A stretch of 64,000 bases of DNA from Falsiroseomonas stagni DSM 19981 (GTDB lineage: Bacteria > Pseudomonadota > Alphaproteobacteria > Acetobacterales > Acetobacteraceae). The translations under genes were made by a program, and so were the position numbers. Positions within the stretch are counted from its first letter, which is position 1. The number at the start of each line of letters is the position of its first letter. The stretch spans positions 248,001-312,000 of the forward strand of contig NZ_FOSQ01000002.1 in assembly GCF_900114315.1 (NCBI RefSeq), given 5' to 3'. Of this stretch, positions 1-9,600 are shown piece by piece. A model generated the notes under the pieces. It ran no database searches. It was not told where the DNA came from and saw only the letters and a list, made by a program, of their open reading frames with translations.

Positions 1-133
1 CGACACCCGCGGTGCGTGTCTCCTCGAAGGCGAGTTCGGGATGCGCGTGCAGGTCGCGGCGGATGGCGACGAGGGAGGGCTCCATGGCCGAAACGGCTTC
101 CCGGATGCGTCGCCCGGGATCGTTGATGAGCAT
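1..133 (-). CDS. M20 family amidohydrolase, N-terminus only
   Basis: This is the 5' end of a minus-strand gene that leaves the window on the left; 44 codons are visible from the ATG at 131-133. The peptide contains RRDLHAHPELAFEE, the opening signature of M20 aminoacylase/hippurate-hydrolase-type zinc amidohydrolases, which cleave N-acyl or amide bonds of small substrates in the cytoplasm. A GGAG lies about 11 bases before the start. It is divergent from the Bug receptor at 258, and this pairing of an amidohydrolase with a tctCBA locus suggests the imported compound might be an acylated amino acid or amide. The family call rests on the N-terminal motif alone, as the metal ligands lie outside the window. 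Confidence 0.75.
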   Translation of the reverse strand, partial: MLINDPGRRIREAVSAMEPSLVAIRRDLHAHPELAFEETRTAGV

Positions 134-257
134 GGGCGTTGACTCCGCGCAATTTCCTGGCGCCATGGTAGGTGAAGAAGTGGTCATGGCAAGAAGCAGC
201 GGCTTGCGAGTGCCGGAAACTGCGTGCCATACGCCTGCCAACGTCCAAGGAGGCCGA

Positions 258-1238
258 ATGCCGGGGCTCATCCATCGCCGCGCGTTTTTCGCAGGAACCG
301 CTCTGGCGGTTTCCGCCCCGTCCCTCGTGCGCGCCCAGACATGGCCCTCGGGCTCCATCCGCCTCGTGGTGCCCTTCGCGCCCGGCGGAAGCACGGACCT
401 GGCGGCCCGGCTGGTGGCCGATGGGCTGGCGCAGCGCCTTGGCGTCCCGGTCGTTGTCGAGAACCGGCCCGGCGCCGGCGCGACGACGGGTAGCCAGGTG
501 GTCGCGGACGCGGCGCCAGACGGCCAGACGCTCGTGATGAGCAACATCGCGAGCCACGCGATCAGCCCCGCCCTCTACGGCAACCGGGTGCGCTACGACC
601 CGGTCCGGTCCTTCACCCATATCGCCATGGTGATCACCAATCCCTCCGTCTGGGTGGTGAACCCGCGAAGCGAGATCGGCAATCTCGCCGACCTCGTCCG
701 CATCGCGAAGACGCGCCGCGGCGGGCTCGACATGGCGTCCTCCGGCGCGGGTTCGTCCAATCACCTGCTGCTGGTGCGGTTCAGCGAGATGGCGGGTATC
801 GAGCATACCCACGTCCCCTTCCGCGGCGCCGGCCCGGCGATGACGGCGGTGATCGCGGGCCAGGTGCCGATGATGTCGGACAGCCTGCCCTCCGCCGCGG
901 GACATGTCCGCCAGGGCAGCGTGCGCGCCATCGCGATGAGCAGCGCGGAACGGCATCCGGCCTTCCCCGATGTCCCCACCTTCCGCGAGCAGGGCTTCGA
1001 CCTGGTCAGCACGTCCTGGTTCGCGCTCTCCGGACCCGCCGGTCTGCCGGCCCCGATCGTGGAGCGCCTGCACCGGGAGACGATGGCGCTAATCGCCACC
1101 CCCGAATCGCGGCAGCGCTTCGCCGAGCTTGGCGGTACGCCGGGCGACATGACGACGGCGCAATTCAGCGCCTTCGTCGCATCGGAAGTCGCGTCCTGGG
1201 CCCCGGTTGTGCGGAGCTCGGGAGCTACGGCAGACTAG
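258..1238 (+). CDS. Bug/TctC-type tripartite tricarboxylate transporter receptor
   Basis: A 326-residue periplasmic solute receptor of the Bug (TctC) family. The start at 258 is chosen because an AAGGAGG stands just upstream, and the protein then opens with a twin-arginine-like signal peptide (RRAFF...SLVRAQ, about residues 5-25). Family hallmarks are visible: IRLVVPFAPGGSTD near residue 35, VVVENRPGAG near residue 65, the HVPFRGAGPA segment near residue 190 and PDVPT near residue 240. Bug proteins bind carboxylates or other small acids and hand them to the TctA-TctB membrane pair. Here tctB and tctA follow 208 bases downstream on the same strand, so this is the receptor of a complete tctCBA set. 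The substrate cannot be read from the sequence. Confidence 0.93.
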   Translation: MPGLIHRRAFFAGTALAVSAPSLVRAQTWPSGSIRLVVPFAPGGSTDLAARLVADGLAQRLGVPVVVENRPGAGATTGSQVVADAAPDGQTLVMSNIASHAISPALYGNRVRYDPVRSFTHIAMVITNPSVWVVNPRSEIGNLADLVRIAKTRRGGLDMASSGAGSSNHLLLVRFSEMAGIEHTHVPFRGAGPAMTAVIAGQVPMMSDSLPSAAGHVRQGSVRAIAMSSAERHPAFPDVPTFREQGFDLVSTSWFALSGPAGLPAPIVERLHRETMALIATPESRQRFAELGGTPGDMTTAQFSAFVASEVASWAPVVRSSGATAD

Positions 1239-1260
1239 ACAAATTCACGACGTGGCGCAG

Positions 1261-1293
1261 GGTTCATGAACCTCTCGATTGCGTGATCGAGGG
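1261..1293. repeat. Palindrome and hairpin between the receptor and tctB
   Basis: GGTTCATGAACC at 1261-1272 is a perfect 12-base palindrome. It runs into a second hairpin formed by CTCGAT (1274-1279) and ATCGAG (1286-1291). No U-run follows, so this is not a clear intrinsic terminator. It sits just after the receptor stop in the 208-base spacer before tctB, where it could stabilise the receptor mRNA or bind a regulator. Confidence 0.4.
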
Positions 1294-1446
1294 AGCCCGG
1301 CCTAGGGTGACGACAGGGTGCAGGATGCGGCCATGGCCGTCTGCCAGCCTTGTTGGGGAGTTGCAGGAAAGGCGGTATCGCCGGCCTGCAAAGGTTGACG
1401 GGAACGGACTAGGCATCGGCGAAAGCCGGGCAGGAACGAGGTGCGG

Positions 1447-1893
1447 ATGAAAATCAATGCGAAGGACGTAGCGTCCGGGGCCCTGCTGATCGCGATCGCG
1501 GTCGCCGGGCTTTGGCTGAACCAGGATCATACGCTGGGCACTGCCCGGCGCATGGGGCCTGGCTACATGCCGATGATGACCTTCTGGCTCCAGATGGGGC
1601 TCGGCGCCATCGTGCTGGTCATGGGTCTGTTCAACGGACCGGACAAGCTGGATCGCTGGGCCTGGCGTGAGCTGACGCTCATCCTCGCCTCGCTCTGCGT
1701 CTTCGCGCTGCTGTTGGAACAGGGCGGCCTGTTCCTCGCCATCGCCGCGACGGTGGGCGTTGCCTCTCTGGGCGACCGCACACACAAGCCGCTCGGCGTG
1801 CTGGGGCTGATCATCTTCCTCATGGCGCTCTGCTGGTTCGTGTTCATCCGGGAATTGGACATCCGGGTGAATCTCTGGCCGTCCTTCTTCTGA
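1447..1893 (+). CDS. tctB: TctB small membrane subunit of tripartite tricarboxylate transporter
   Basis: A 148-residue protein with four hydrophobic segments (about residues 10-25, 45-60, 75-90 and 115-135), the expected topology and length for TctB, the poorly conserved small membrane subunit of tripartite tricarboxylate transporters. The motif RRMGPGYMP near residue 34 is typical of the family. An in-frame GTG lies two codons earlier at 1441, but the ATG at 1447 is preferred because GAGG lies 5 bases upstream of it. It lies between the Bug receptor and tctA (18-base gap), matching the classic receptor-TctB-TctA order. Confidence 0.9.
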   Translation: MKINAKDVASGALLIAIAVAGLWLNQDHTLGTARRMGPGYMPMMTFWLQMGLGAIVLVMGLFNGPDKLDRWAWRELTLILASLCVFALLLEQGGLFLAIAATVGVASLGDRTHKPLGVLGLIIFLMALCWFVFIRELDIRVNLWPSFF

Positions 1894-1911
1894 GCCCGGG
1901 GAAAAGGAACC

Positions 1912-3414
1912 ATGGATCTCTTCGCCAACCTTTATCTGGGCATGAGCGTCGCGCTCAGTCTCGATAACATCACCTTCGCGCTGCTCGGCGCCTTCATCGG
2001 CACGGCGATCGGCGTGCTGCCGGGCATCGGCCCGGTCGCCACCATCTCGCTGCTGCTGCCGATCACCTTCGGCATGTCGGCGACGACGGCCATCATCATG
2101 CTCGCCGGCATCTACTACGGCGCGCAGTATGGCGGCTCCACCACCTCGATCCTGCTGAACCTGCCGGGCGAAGTCTCCTCGGTGGTCACCACGCTCGAAG
2201 GCTACAAGATGGCCCGCAAGGGCCGCGCGGGCGCGGCGCTGACCATCGCGGCGCTCGGCTCCTTCTTCGCCGGCACCATCTCCACCATCCTGGTGGCGGC
2301 CTCCGGCCCGCTGCTGACCTCCGTCGCCCTGTCCTTCGGTCCGGCCGATTACTTCTCTCTGATGCTGCTCGGCCTCATCATCTCCGCGGTGCTGGCGCAG
2401 GGCTCCATCGTCAAGGCCATCGGCATGGTGGTGCTCGGCGTGGCGCTCGGCCTGGTGGGCACGGACGTGCAGACCGGCCAGCAGCGCTTCACCTTCGGCG
2501 TGCCTGAACTGTCCGACGGCATCGGCTTCGTCGCCGTCGCCATGGGCATGTTCGGCATCGCGGAAATCATCCTGAACCTCGAACGCCCGGAAAGCCGCTC
2601 CGTCCTCACCAACAAGGTGGACAGCCTGTGGCTGACGCGGGAAGAGGCGATGCGCTCCATCGCCCCCGTGCTGCGCGGCACCACCATCGGCTCGGTCCTC
2701 GGCATCCTGCCGGGTGGCGGCGCGTCGCTGGCGGCCTTCGGGTCCTACATGCTGGAAAGCAAGGTCTCGAAGTACCGGCATGAATTCGGCACCGGCGCGA
2801 TCGAGGGTGTGGCCGGCCCGGAGGCGGCGAACAACGCCGCCGCCCAGACCAGCTTCATCCCGCTGCTGACGCTCGGCATCCCGGCCAACGCCGTGATGGC
2901 GCTGATGGTCGGCGCGCTGATCATCCAGGGCATCCAGCCCGGCCCGCGCATGGTCGAAGCGCAGCCCGACCTGTTCTGGGGCCTCATCGCCTCCATGTGG
3001 GTCGGCAACCTGATGCTGCTGGTCATCAACCTGCCGCTGATCGGCATGTGGGTGAAGCTGCTGGAGGTTCCCTATCGCTACCTCTACCCCGCGATCCTGA
3101 TCTTCTGCGCCATCGGCGTGTACTCGCTGAACAACAACGTGTTCGACGTGTACCTGACCGTTGCGTTCGGCCTCTTCGGCTACCTCTGCTCCAAGCTGAA
3201 GCTGGAAGGCGCGCCCCTGCTGATCGGCTTCGTGCTCGGCCCGATGATGGAGGAACACCTCCGTCGCGCCATGCTGCTCAGCCGTGGCGATCCCATGGTG
3301 TTCCTGCAGCGGCCGATCTCCGCCACGCTGCTGGGCATCGCCGCCCTGGCGCTGCTGACCATGCTGCTCCCGGCGCTTCGCAAGAAGAAGGAAGCCGCGC
3401 TGGCCGAGGGCTGA
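1912..3414 (+). CDS. tctA: TctA large membrane subunit of tripartite tricarboxylate transporter
   Basis: A 500-residue polytopic membrane protein, the standard length for TctA, the ion-coupled permease subunit. It carries the family signature segments: GVLPGIGPVATISLLLP near residue 35, YGAQYGGSTTSILLNLPGE near residue 72, and the second-half counterpart GILPGGGASLAAF near residue 265 with GPEAANNAAAQ near residue 303. The internal duplication is characteristic. The gene follows tctB by 18 bases with an AAAAGGAACC ribosome site. A hairpin terminator at 3442-3471 ends the unit. It is the only TctA in the window and may also serve the orphan Bug receptors found elsewhere here; that sharing is inference. 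Confidence 0.96.
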   Translation: MDLFANLYLGMSVALSLDNITFALLGAFIGTAIGVLPGIGPVATISLLLPITFGMSATTAIIMLAGIYYGAQYGGSTTSILLNLPGEVSSVVTTLEGYKMARKGRAGAALTIAALGSFFAGTISTILVAASGPLLTSVALSFGPADYFSLMLLGLIISAVLAQGSIVKAIGMVVLGVALGLVGTDVQTGQQRFTFGVPELSDGIGFVAVAMGMFGIAEIILNLERPESRSVLTNKVDSLWLTREEAMRSIAPVLRGTTIGSVLGILPGGGASLAAFGSYMLESKVSKYRHEFGTGAIEGVAGPEAANNAAAQTSFIPLLTLGIPANAVMALMVGALIIQGIQPGPRMVEAQPDLFWGLIASMWVGNLMLLVINLPLIGMWVKLLEVPYRYLYPAILIFCAIGVYSLNNNVFDVYLTVAFGLFGYLCSKLKLEGAPLLIGFVLGPMMEEHLRRAMLLSRGDPMVFLQRPISATLLGIAALALLTMLLPALRKKKEAALAEG

Positions 3415-3441
3415 CACCCTCGTCCCACCGGACCCACCAGG

Positions 3442-3471
3442 AAGGGGCCGCTCCGCAAGGGGCGGCCCCTT
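3442..3471 (+). terminator. Intrinsic terminator after tctA
   Basis: A perfect 10-base stem (AAGGGGCCGC at 3442-3451 pairing with 3462-3471) with a 10-base loop, followed by a short T-containing stretch. It lies 27 bases after the tctA stop and ends the tctCBA unit before the SDR gene at 3526. Confidence 0.7.
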
Positions 3472-3525
3472 TCGCTTGCGCCCCGCCGGACGCACCCTGG
3501 CGCCCATTCACGGAGGAACCCTCGC

Positions 3526-4278
3526 ATGGACCTGCAACTCACGGGCAAGGTCGCCCTCGTCACCGGCGCATCCGCCGGTCTCGGCCGCACCATCGCGCGC
3601 CTGCTGGCCGAGGAAGGCTGCAAGCTCGCCATCCTCGCCCGCCGCCGCCACCTGCTGGACGAACTCGCCGCCACCCTGCCCGCCAGCGCGGAGCCGCTGG
3701 TGATCGTCGATGACTTCACGGACAAGGGCGCGGCGGAGCGGACGCGGGATGCGGTGCTCGGCCGATTCGGCCGCTGCGACATCCTGGTCAACAACGCCGG
3801 CGGCAGCCGCCCGCAGACGGATCTCGGCCCGGATGAGGTCTGGATGGAGGCCATGGAGATCAACTTCCATGCCGGCCGCCGCATGACCCACGCCTTAGTG
3901 CCCGCCATGCGCGCCCAGAAATACGGGCGAATCGTCAACCTGACGGGGTCCGACGAGCCGCACATCATCAACGCGGCCAACGCGCCCAACGGCGCGGTCC
4001 ATATCTGGGCCAAGGCGCTGTCCAGGCAACTCGGCCGGGATGGCATCACGGTGAATTCGGTGCCACCTGGCCGCATCCGGTCGGAGCAGATCGACGCCCG
4101 CATCCTGCCAACGGAGGAAGCCCGCCAGGCCTGGGCCGCAGCCGAGGTCCCGGTGGGCTTCATCGGAGAGCCGGAGGATCTGGGCGTGCTGGTGACCTTC
4201 CTCTGCTCGCCCCGCGCCCGCTACATCACCGGCCAGGTGATCCATGTGGATGGCGGGACGCTTCGCCACAGCCATTGA
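3526..4278 (+). CDS. SDR-family protein lacking the catalytic Tyr-Lys pair
   Basis: A 250-residue short-chain dehydrogenase/reductase fold. The nucleotide-binding TGASAGLG (13-20), NNAG (89-92) and the C-terminal GQVIHVDGG are intact, so NAD(P) binding is likely. The active site is not: aligned on the GITVN segment (173-177), the usual Tyr and Lys of YxxxK fall at about Ala151 and Asn155, and no YxxxK occurs between residues 140 and 165. The usual SS before it reads TGS. The start has GGAGGAACC upstream. The gene follows the tctCBA terminator on the same strand. It may be a binding or scaffold protein, or use other catalytic groups; a conventional oxidoreductase function should not be assumed. 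Confidence 0.85.
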   Translation: MDLQLTGKVALVTGASAGLGRTIARLLAEEGCKLAILARRRHLLDELAATLPASAEPLVIVDDFTDKGAAERTRDAVLGRFGRCDILVNNAGGSRPQTDLGPDEVWMEAMEINFHAGRRMTHALVPAMRAQKYGRIVNLTGSDEPHIINAANAPNGAVHIWAKALSRQLGRDGITVNSVPPGRIRSEQIDARILPTEEARQAWAAAEVPVGFIGEPEDLGVLVTFLCSPRARYITGQVIHVDGGTLRHSH

Positions 4279-4361
4279 TGCGCCGCAGCCATTGAAGGAG
4301 TGCGGGGCTGCGGTGTCGCCGCGGGTGTAGGCTGGGTCCGAAACGGGAAGGATCACCCCGG

Positions 4362-4850
4362 ATGACCCAGCCACACGCCCCCACCCATCTGCGCCGCACG
4401 ATCGCGCGCGCCAAGCAGCGGCGTGGCACCGCACCGCCGCCACCCACGCTCGGCGCGCGGCTGGCGGATGCCGTCGCCGCCACGGTCGGCTCCTGGCGCT
4501 TCATTGTCATCCAGTCCGCCCTGCTGGTGGCCTGGATCATCGCCAATGTCATGGCAGGCACCCATGCCTGGGACCCCTACCCCTTCATCCTGCTGAACCT
4601 GATGCTGTCCTTCCAGGCGGCCTACACCGCGCCCATCATCATGATGAGCCAGAACCGGCAGTCCGACGTGGACCGCGACCGCGCGCTGGCGGACTATCAG
4701 GTGAACCTGCGGGCCGAGGCCGACATCACCCTGCTGCACGAGAAGATCGACCTGCTGCGCGAACGCGAATTGCTGGAGATGATGCAACTGCTCCGCCGCG
4801 CGCTCGACCGGATCGAGGCGCTGGAACAGCGCCCGCCGAAGGAGGCCTGA
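4362..4850 (+). CDS. DUF1003 membrane protein
   Basis: A 162-residue protein matching the DUF1003 family. After a basic, proline-rich N-terminus come two hydrophobic helices (about residues 47-65 and 72-95) containing the family segment YPFILLNLMLSFQAAY and then APIIMMSQNRQ, followed by a charged, probably coiled-coil cytoplasmic tail (100-160). The function of DUF1003 proteins is unknown. The next gene, a 52-residue two-helix membrane protein, begins 3 bases after the stop, so the two are almost certainly cotranscribed and may form one membrane unit. Confidence 0.88.
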   Translation: MTQPHAPTHLRRTIARAKQRRGTAPPPPTLGARLADAVAATVGSWRFIVIQSALLVAWIIANVMAGTHAWDPYPFILLNLMLSFQAAYTAPIIMMSQNRQSDVDRDRALADYQVNLRAEADITLLHEKIDLLRERELLEMMQLLRRALDRIEALEQRPPKEA

Positions 4851-4853
4851 CCG

Positions 4854-5012
4854 ATGTCCTGGCTGCTGCGCATCCTGCTGGTCGCCGCCGGCGCCATCGC
4901 CGCGCTCTTCGTCGCGCGTGACGCGCCCAACTTCCCGGTGGTGGAGGGCATGGTGGCGGTCGCCCTCATCGCCGCCATCGTCCTGGTGCTGGCGCTGACG
5001 CGAAAGAAGTAG
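4854..5012 (+). CDS. Small two-helix membrane protein
   Basis: A 52-residue reading frame starting 3 bases after the DUF1003 gene, with GGAGG about 8 bases before its ATG. The peptide has two hydrophobic stretches (about 3-20 and 30-48) separated by a short polar loop (ARDAPNFP), and ends in RKK. The tight spacing, ribosome site and clean membrane profile support a real gene. No function is recognised; it is probably a partner or accessory of the DUF1003 protein. Confidence 0.65.
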   Translation: MSWLLRILLVAAGAIAALFVARDAPNFPVVEGMVAVALIAAIVLVLALTRKK

Positions 5013-5094
5013 GGCCCGGCCGGCGCCCGGCTCTGGCGCCCGGGGCAAGACTGGCGGTTGTCGCCGCCCCCCTGCCTTCCGCTATGGTTGCCGC

Positions 5095-6669
5095 ATGGAA
5101 ATCGTCGAGGCCGTGCTGGCCCTCATCGCGGTCTGCATCGGCTTCGCGCTGGTCGCCCGCCGCCTGAACATGCCCTATGCCGTCATCCTCGTGCTGGGGG
5201 GCATGGCGCTGGCCTTCGTGCCGGGGCTGCCCGCGGTCACGCTGGACCCGCAGATCGCACTCGCCTTCTTCCTGCCGCCGCTGCTCCAGGCCAGTGCCTG
5301 GCGAACGGATTGGCGGGCCTTCCGCGCCAATATCCGCCCCATCCTGCTGCTGGCCGTGGGCGCTGTCCTGTTCACCGCCGTGGTCATCGCGGTCGTCGCG
5401 AAGCTGCTGATCCCCGCCCTGCCCTGGGCCGCGGCCGTCGCACTCGGCGCCATCGTCGCGCCGCCGGATGCCGTGGCCGCCGCCGCCGTTCTGCAACGGC
5501 TGCGCATCCCCCGCCGCATCGTCACGGTGCTGGAAGGGGAGAGCCTGGTGAATGACGCGACGGCGCTGGTGCTCTACCGCTTCGCCATCGCGGCGGTCGC
5601 GGCGGGCGGCGTCGCCATCGAACAGGCGGCCTTCTCCTTCGTGCTGGTGGCCGCGGGCGGCATCGTCGTCGGCTATGGCGTCGCGCTGGCCGCGGCCTGG
5701 GTCTTTCCGCGCCTCAAGGACACGCTGCTGGTCGTCGCCGCCAGCTTCATCGCCTGCTTCGCCAGCTTCATGGCGGCGGAGGCTTTTCATCTGTCGGGCG
5801 TCATGGCGGTGGTGACCACGGGCTTGGTGCTGGGACAGAAGCAGCATGCCACGCTGTCCCCGCAAAGCCGCATCGCCGCCGTCACCGTCTGGCAGTTCGT
5901 CGAATTCGTCCTGACCAGCCTCGTCTTCATCCTCACCGGCCTGCAGCTGCGCGCGATCCTCGACCGCATCACGACCCATGGCGTGGGGGAGATGGTGCTG
6001 CTGGCCGTGGCGCTGTCCGTCGCGCTGATCGTGGCGCGCTTCGTCTGGGTGTTTCCCGCGCTCTATGCGTCGCGCCTCATCCCCTCGGTCCGCCGCAGCC
6101 AGCCACCGCCGCCGGTGGGCCATGCCGTCGTCATCTCCTGGGCCGGGATGCGCGGCGTGGTGTCGCTGGCCGCGGCGCTGGCCTTGCCGCTGGATTTCCC
6201 GGAACGCGACCTGCTCGTCTTCCTGGCCTTCTGCGCCATCCTGGCCACTCTGGTGGTGCAGGGCACCACGCTGGAATGGGTGATCCGCCGCTTCAAGGTG
6301 GAGGAACCTGGCGTCAACGGCATGGCGCCGGAGGAAGCGGCGGTGCGGCGCCATGTCGCCGGCGCCACCCTGGCGGAGATCCAGCGCCGGGCGGAGGACA
6401 TCCTGGAAGGGCCTGTCGCGCAGGACCTCCTCGCCGAGTACACCGACAAGGCCCGCGTCTTCCAGGGCGTCGCCAAGGGGCGCGGCCAGGCGGAGCTGGA
6501 GGCGCGGATGCGCATCCGCCTCGCCGCGCTACGCGCGGGCCGCCGGGCGCTGCTCGACCACCACCAGGACGGCAAGCTGGACGACGAATTGCTGACCGCG
6601 CTGGAACTGGAGCACGACCTGGAGGAGATCCGCATCCTCCGTCTTCTCGGCGCCGCACCGGCACACTAA
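5095..6669 (+). CDS. Na+/H+ antiporter, CPA1 family
   Basis: A 524-residue monovalent cation:proton antiporter. About twelve membrane helices occupy residues 1-405, with CPA1 signatures AFFLPPLLQASA near residue 60, GAIVAPPDAVAAAAVL near 120 (the paired acidic ion-binding region), EGESLVNDATALVLY near 148 and WAGMRGVVSLAAALALP near 348. Residues 410-524 form a charged cytoplasmic tail typical of bacterial NhaP/YjcE-like proteins. The role is pH and Na+/K+ homeostasis across the inner membrane. The helicase gene follows after only 10 bases, so they may share a transcript, though no functional link is known. Which cation it prefers cannot be read from the sequence. Confidence 0.93.
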   Translation: MEIVEAVLALIAVCIGFALVARRLNMPYAVILVLGGMALAFVPGLPAVTLDPQIALAFFLPPLLQASAWRTDWRAFRANIRPILLLAVGAVLFTAVVIAVVAKLLIPALPWAAAVALGAIVAPPDAVAAAAVLQRLRIPRRIVTVLEGESLVNDATALVLYRFAIAAVAAGGVAIEQAAFSFVLVAAGGIVVGYGVALAAAWVFPRLKDTLLVVAASFIACFASFMAAEAFHLSGVMAVVTTGLVLGQKQHATLSPQSRIAAVTVWQFVEFVLTSLVFILTGLQLRAILDRITTHGVGEMVLLAVALSVALIVARFVWVFPALYASRLIPSVRRSQPPPPVGHAVVISWAGMRGVVSLAAALALPLDFPERDLLVFLAFCAILATLVVQGTTLEWVIRRFKVEEPGVNGMAPEEAAVRRHVAGATLAEIQRRAEDILEGPVAQDLLAEYTDKARVFQGVAKGRGQAELEARMRIRLAALRAGRRALLDHHQDGKLDDELLTALELEHDLEEIRILRLLGAAPAH

Positions 6670-6679
6670 CTGCCGCGTC

Positions 6680-9600
6680 ATGGATGACGCCGCCCTCGCC
6701 GCCCGCCTGCAGGAAGCCCGACGCGGGCTGCTGGACCTGTCCACCCGCAACCGCCTGCTGGCCCTGCCGAAGCCGGGCCGGTCCCGCGGCGTCATCATCC
6801 TGGAGGATGAGGACGCCGATTTCGTGCTGGAGTCGCTGGGCGCCAACCGCGCCTTCGGCTTCGAGGCCGCGCCCGCCGACAGCGCCGCACCGCCCCCCGC
6901 GCCGGACGGCGAGACCCCCGCGCCGCGCCGCCGCCGCGCCACCCGCACGCGCCGGGCGGAGGGGATCGCCACCGCCGATGCCGCGCAGAGCGCGGAGGAT
7001 GCGCGCCGCGACACCAAGCTCCGCGTCCGCCTGTCCCCGGAGGACCTGTCCCGCCGCCTGCGCGACCTGATGCAGGATGCCCGCACGGCGCGGGAGGAGA
7101 CGGGCGTCGCCACCCTCTCCCTCGCCCTCGGCACCCTGGCGTGGCGCGACCCCGCGACGCCGGAAGCCGAACGCCTCGCCCCCCTCGCCTTGCTGCCCGT
7201 GACGCTGGAGCGCGAAGGCGTCGGCCAGACCTATCGCCTGCGCGCCGCGGGGCTGGAGGTGCAGGAGAACCTCAGCCTGCGGGAGAAGCTCGCCACCGAG
7301 TTCCGGCTCGACCTGCCGGCCTTCGACGCGGAAACCTATGATCCGACCGCCTGGGCCGATGCCGTCCGCACCGCGCTGGGTGGCCGCGAAGGCTGGGCCG
7401 TGGACCCGGACGGTCTCGCCATCGGCCTGTTCAGCTTCCAGAAGTTCCTGATGTGGCGGGACCTGGACCCGGCCGCGAACCCCGGGCTGCTGACCCACCC
7501 CATGGTGCGCGCCCTGGTCGGCGGGGAGACGCTGGCCAACCCGCCCCCCTTCCCCGACGACACCGATGTGGATGCGGAAATCCCGGTGGAGCGGCTGGAC
7601 CACGTCATGGATGTGGATGGCAGCCAGGCCCTGGCAGCGGAAGCCGTGCGCCGTGGCGGGCACACCGTCATCCAGGGCCCGCCCGGCACCGGCAAATCCC
7701 AGACCATCGCGAACATCATCGCGCAGGCCATCCTGGATGGCCGCCGCGTGCTCTTCGTGGCGGAGAAGCTGGCGGCGCTGGAGGTCGTGCAGCGGCGCCT
7801 GGGGTCCATCGGGCTGGGTGCCGCCTGCCTGGAACTGCACAGCGAAAAGCAGTCGAAGCGCGCGGTGCTGGACGAGCTTCGCGCCACCCTGGCCCTGCCC
7901 CCGCCGCGCCGGCCGGACCGGGATGCGCTGATCCGCCGCCTCGGGTCGCTGCGCGGCCGGCTCAACGGCCATGCCCGCGCCATGGCGGCGCCCGTTGGCG
8001 ACAGCGGCCGCCCGCTGCATGCCGTGGTCGGCCGCCTGGTCGGGCTCCGCGCCAGCGGCCAGGCCGCGCCGGACTTCATGCTACCGGCCGGCGACTGGAC
8101 CGCCGACCGGATCGCCGCCGCCGAGGCGGCCATCGAGGAACTGGCCGCCCGCGCCGCGGAAGGCGGCCCCGCCAGCGCCTGGCGCGGCATCGGCTCCGAC
8201 CTTGCCCCGATCGAGCAGGAACGCCTGCTGGCCCGCCTGCCGGCCCTGATCCGCGCGCTATCCGCCGGCGCCGCCGCGCTCGCCCCCGCCGCCCGCGCGC
8301 TGGGCCGCCCCGCCCCCGGCGCGGCGGGCGCGACGGCGTTGCTCGCCCTGTCCGGCGCCGTGGGCGCCGCCCCGGCGCATGACCGCGCCGCCCTGGCCCA
8401 CGCCGTCTGGGCCACGGACCCGGCGCCCCTGCGCGCCCTGGCCGATGCGCAGGCCGCGCTGGCCGCCGCGCAATCCGACCGCCGCCTGAAGCCGGGCGCC
8501 CTGGCCGAGGGCGGCATCGCGGAGGCTCGCCAGGCGCTGGCCGCGGGGGGCGGGTTGTTCGGCTTCCTCTCCACCACCCAGCGCAACGCCAAGGCCCTGG
8601 CCGCGCGCATCGCAGCCGATGCCACGGCCCCCCTCCCCGCCCTCGACGCCGCCCTGGCGGGGCAGGAGGCCGCCCGGACGGTCGCGGGCGGGGAGGCGCT
8701 GGGCCGCGCCGCCTTCGGCACGCTGTGGGGCGATGCCCCCGCCATGCAGGCGCTGCTGGCCTGGCGCGACACCCATGGCGCTGGGGCCGCGGCGGCCCTG
8801 GCCGCCGGCATGCCCCTGCTGGACCCGGCACCGGTGGAGGCCGCCCTTGCCGCCCATGCCGACCTGGTCGCCGAGACCGCGCTCGACCCGATCGCGGCCT
8901 TCGGCGTCGCCGACCCTCCCTTGGCCGACATCGCCGCCCGCCTCGGCGACTGGGCCGGCCAGCCGGAGACGCTGCCCCTCTGGCTCGGCTGGCGCCGCGC
9001 CGTGGCGGCGGCGGGCGAGGATCTCAGGCCGTTGGTCGATCGCCTGGCCGATGGTCGCCTGGCGCCGGAAGCCGCGCGTGCCGCCTTCGACTATGCGCTG
9101 GAGGAAGCGCTGCTGAAGGCCGCGATGCGCGCGCGCCCCGAACTCGCCGCCTTCGACGGCGCCGGCTTCGACCGCCTGGTGGAGGATTTCGCCGAGGCCG
9201 ACCGCGCCCGCATCGACCTGGCCCGCCGCGAATGCAGCGCCGCTCATGCCGCCCGCATCGCGGGGCTGCGGGACCTGCCCGGCTTCACCCTGCTGATGGG
9301 GGAGTTCGAGAAGAAGCGCGGCCACCTGCCCGTCCGCGAATTGCTGCTGCGCGCCGGCCCGGTGGTGCAGGCCGCGAAGCCCGTGCTGATGATGTCGCCG
9401 CTCTCCGTCGCGCAGTTCCTGGCGCCGCCGCATGGCCTTCGCCCCGGCCTGTCCTTCGACCTGCTGGTGATCGATGAGGCTTCGCAGGTGGAGCCTGTCG
9501 ATGCGCTCGGCGCCATCGCGCGCTGCGGGCAGGTCGTCGTCGTCGGCGACGACAAGCAGATGCCGCCCACGCGCTTCTTCCAGCGCATGACCTCGGAGGA

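Noticed and set aside
1264-3507. Long minus-strand open frame of 747 codons opposite tctA
   Set aside because: Product is Gln/Arg/His/Gly-rich without domains, exactly antisense to well-conserved tctB and tctA. It is a high-GC shadow frame, as are the similar long frames at 4966-6354, 8258-10834 and 55124-57526.
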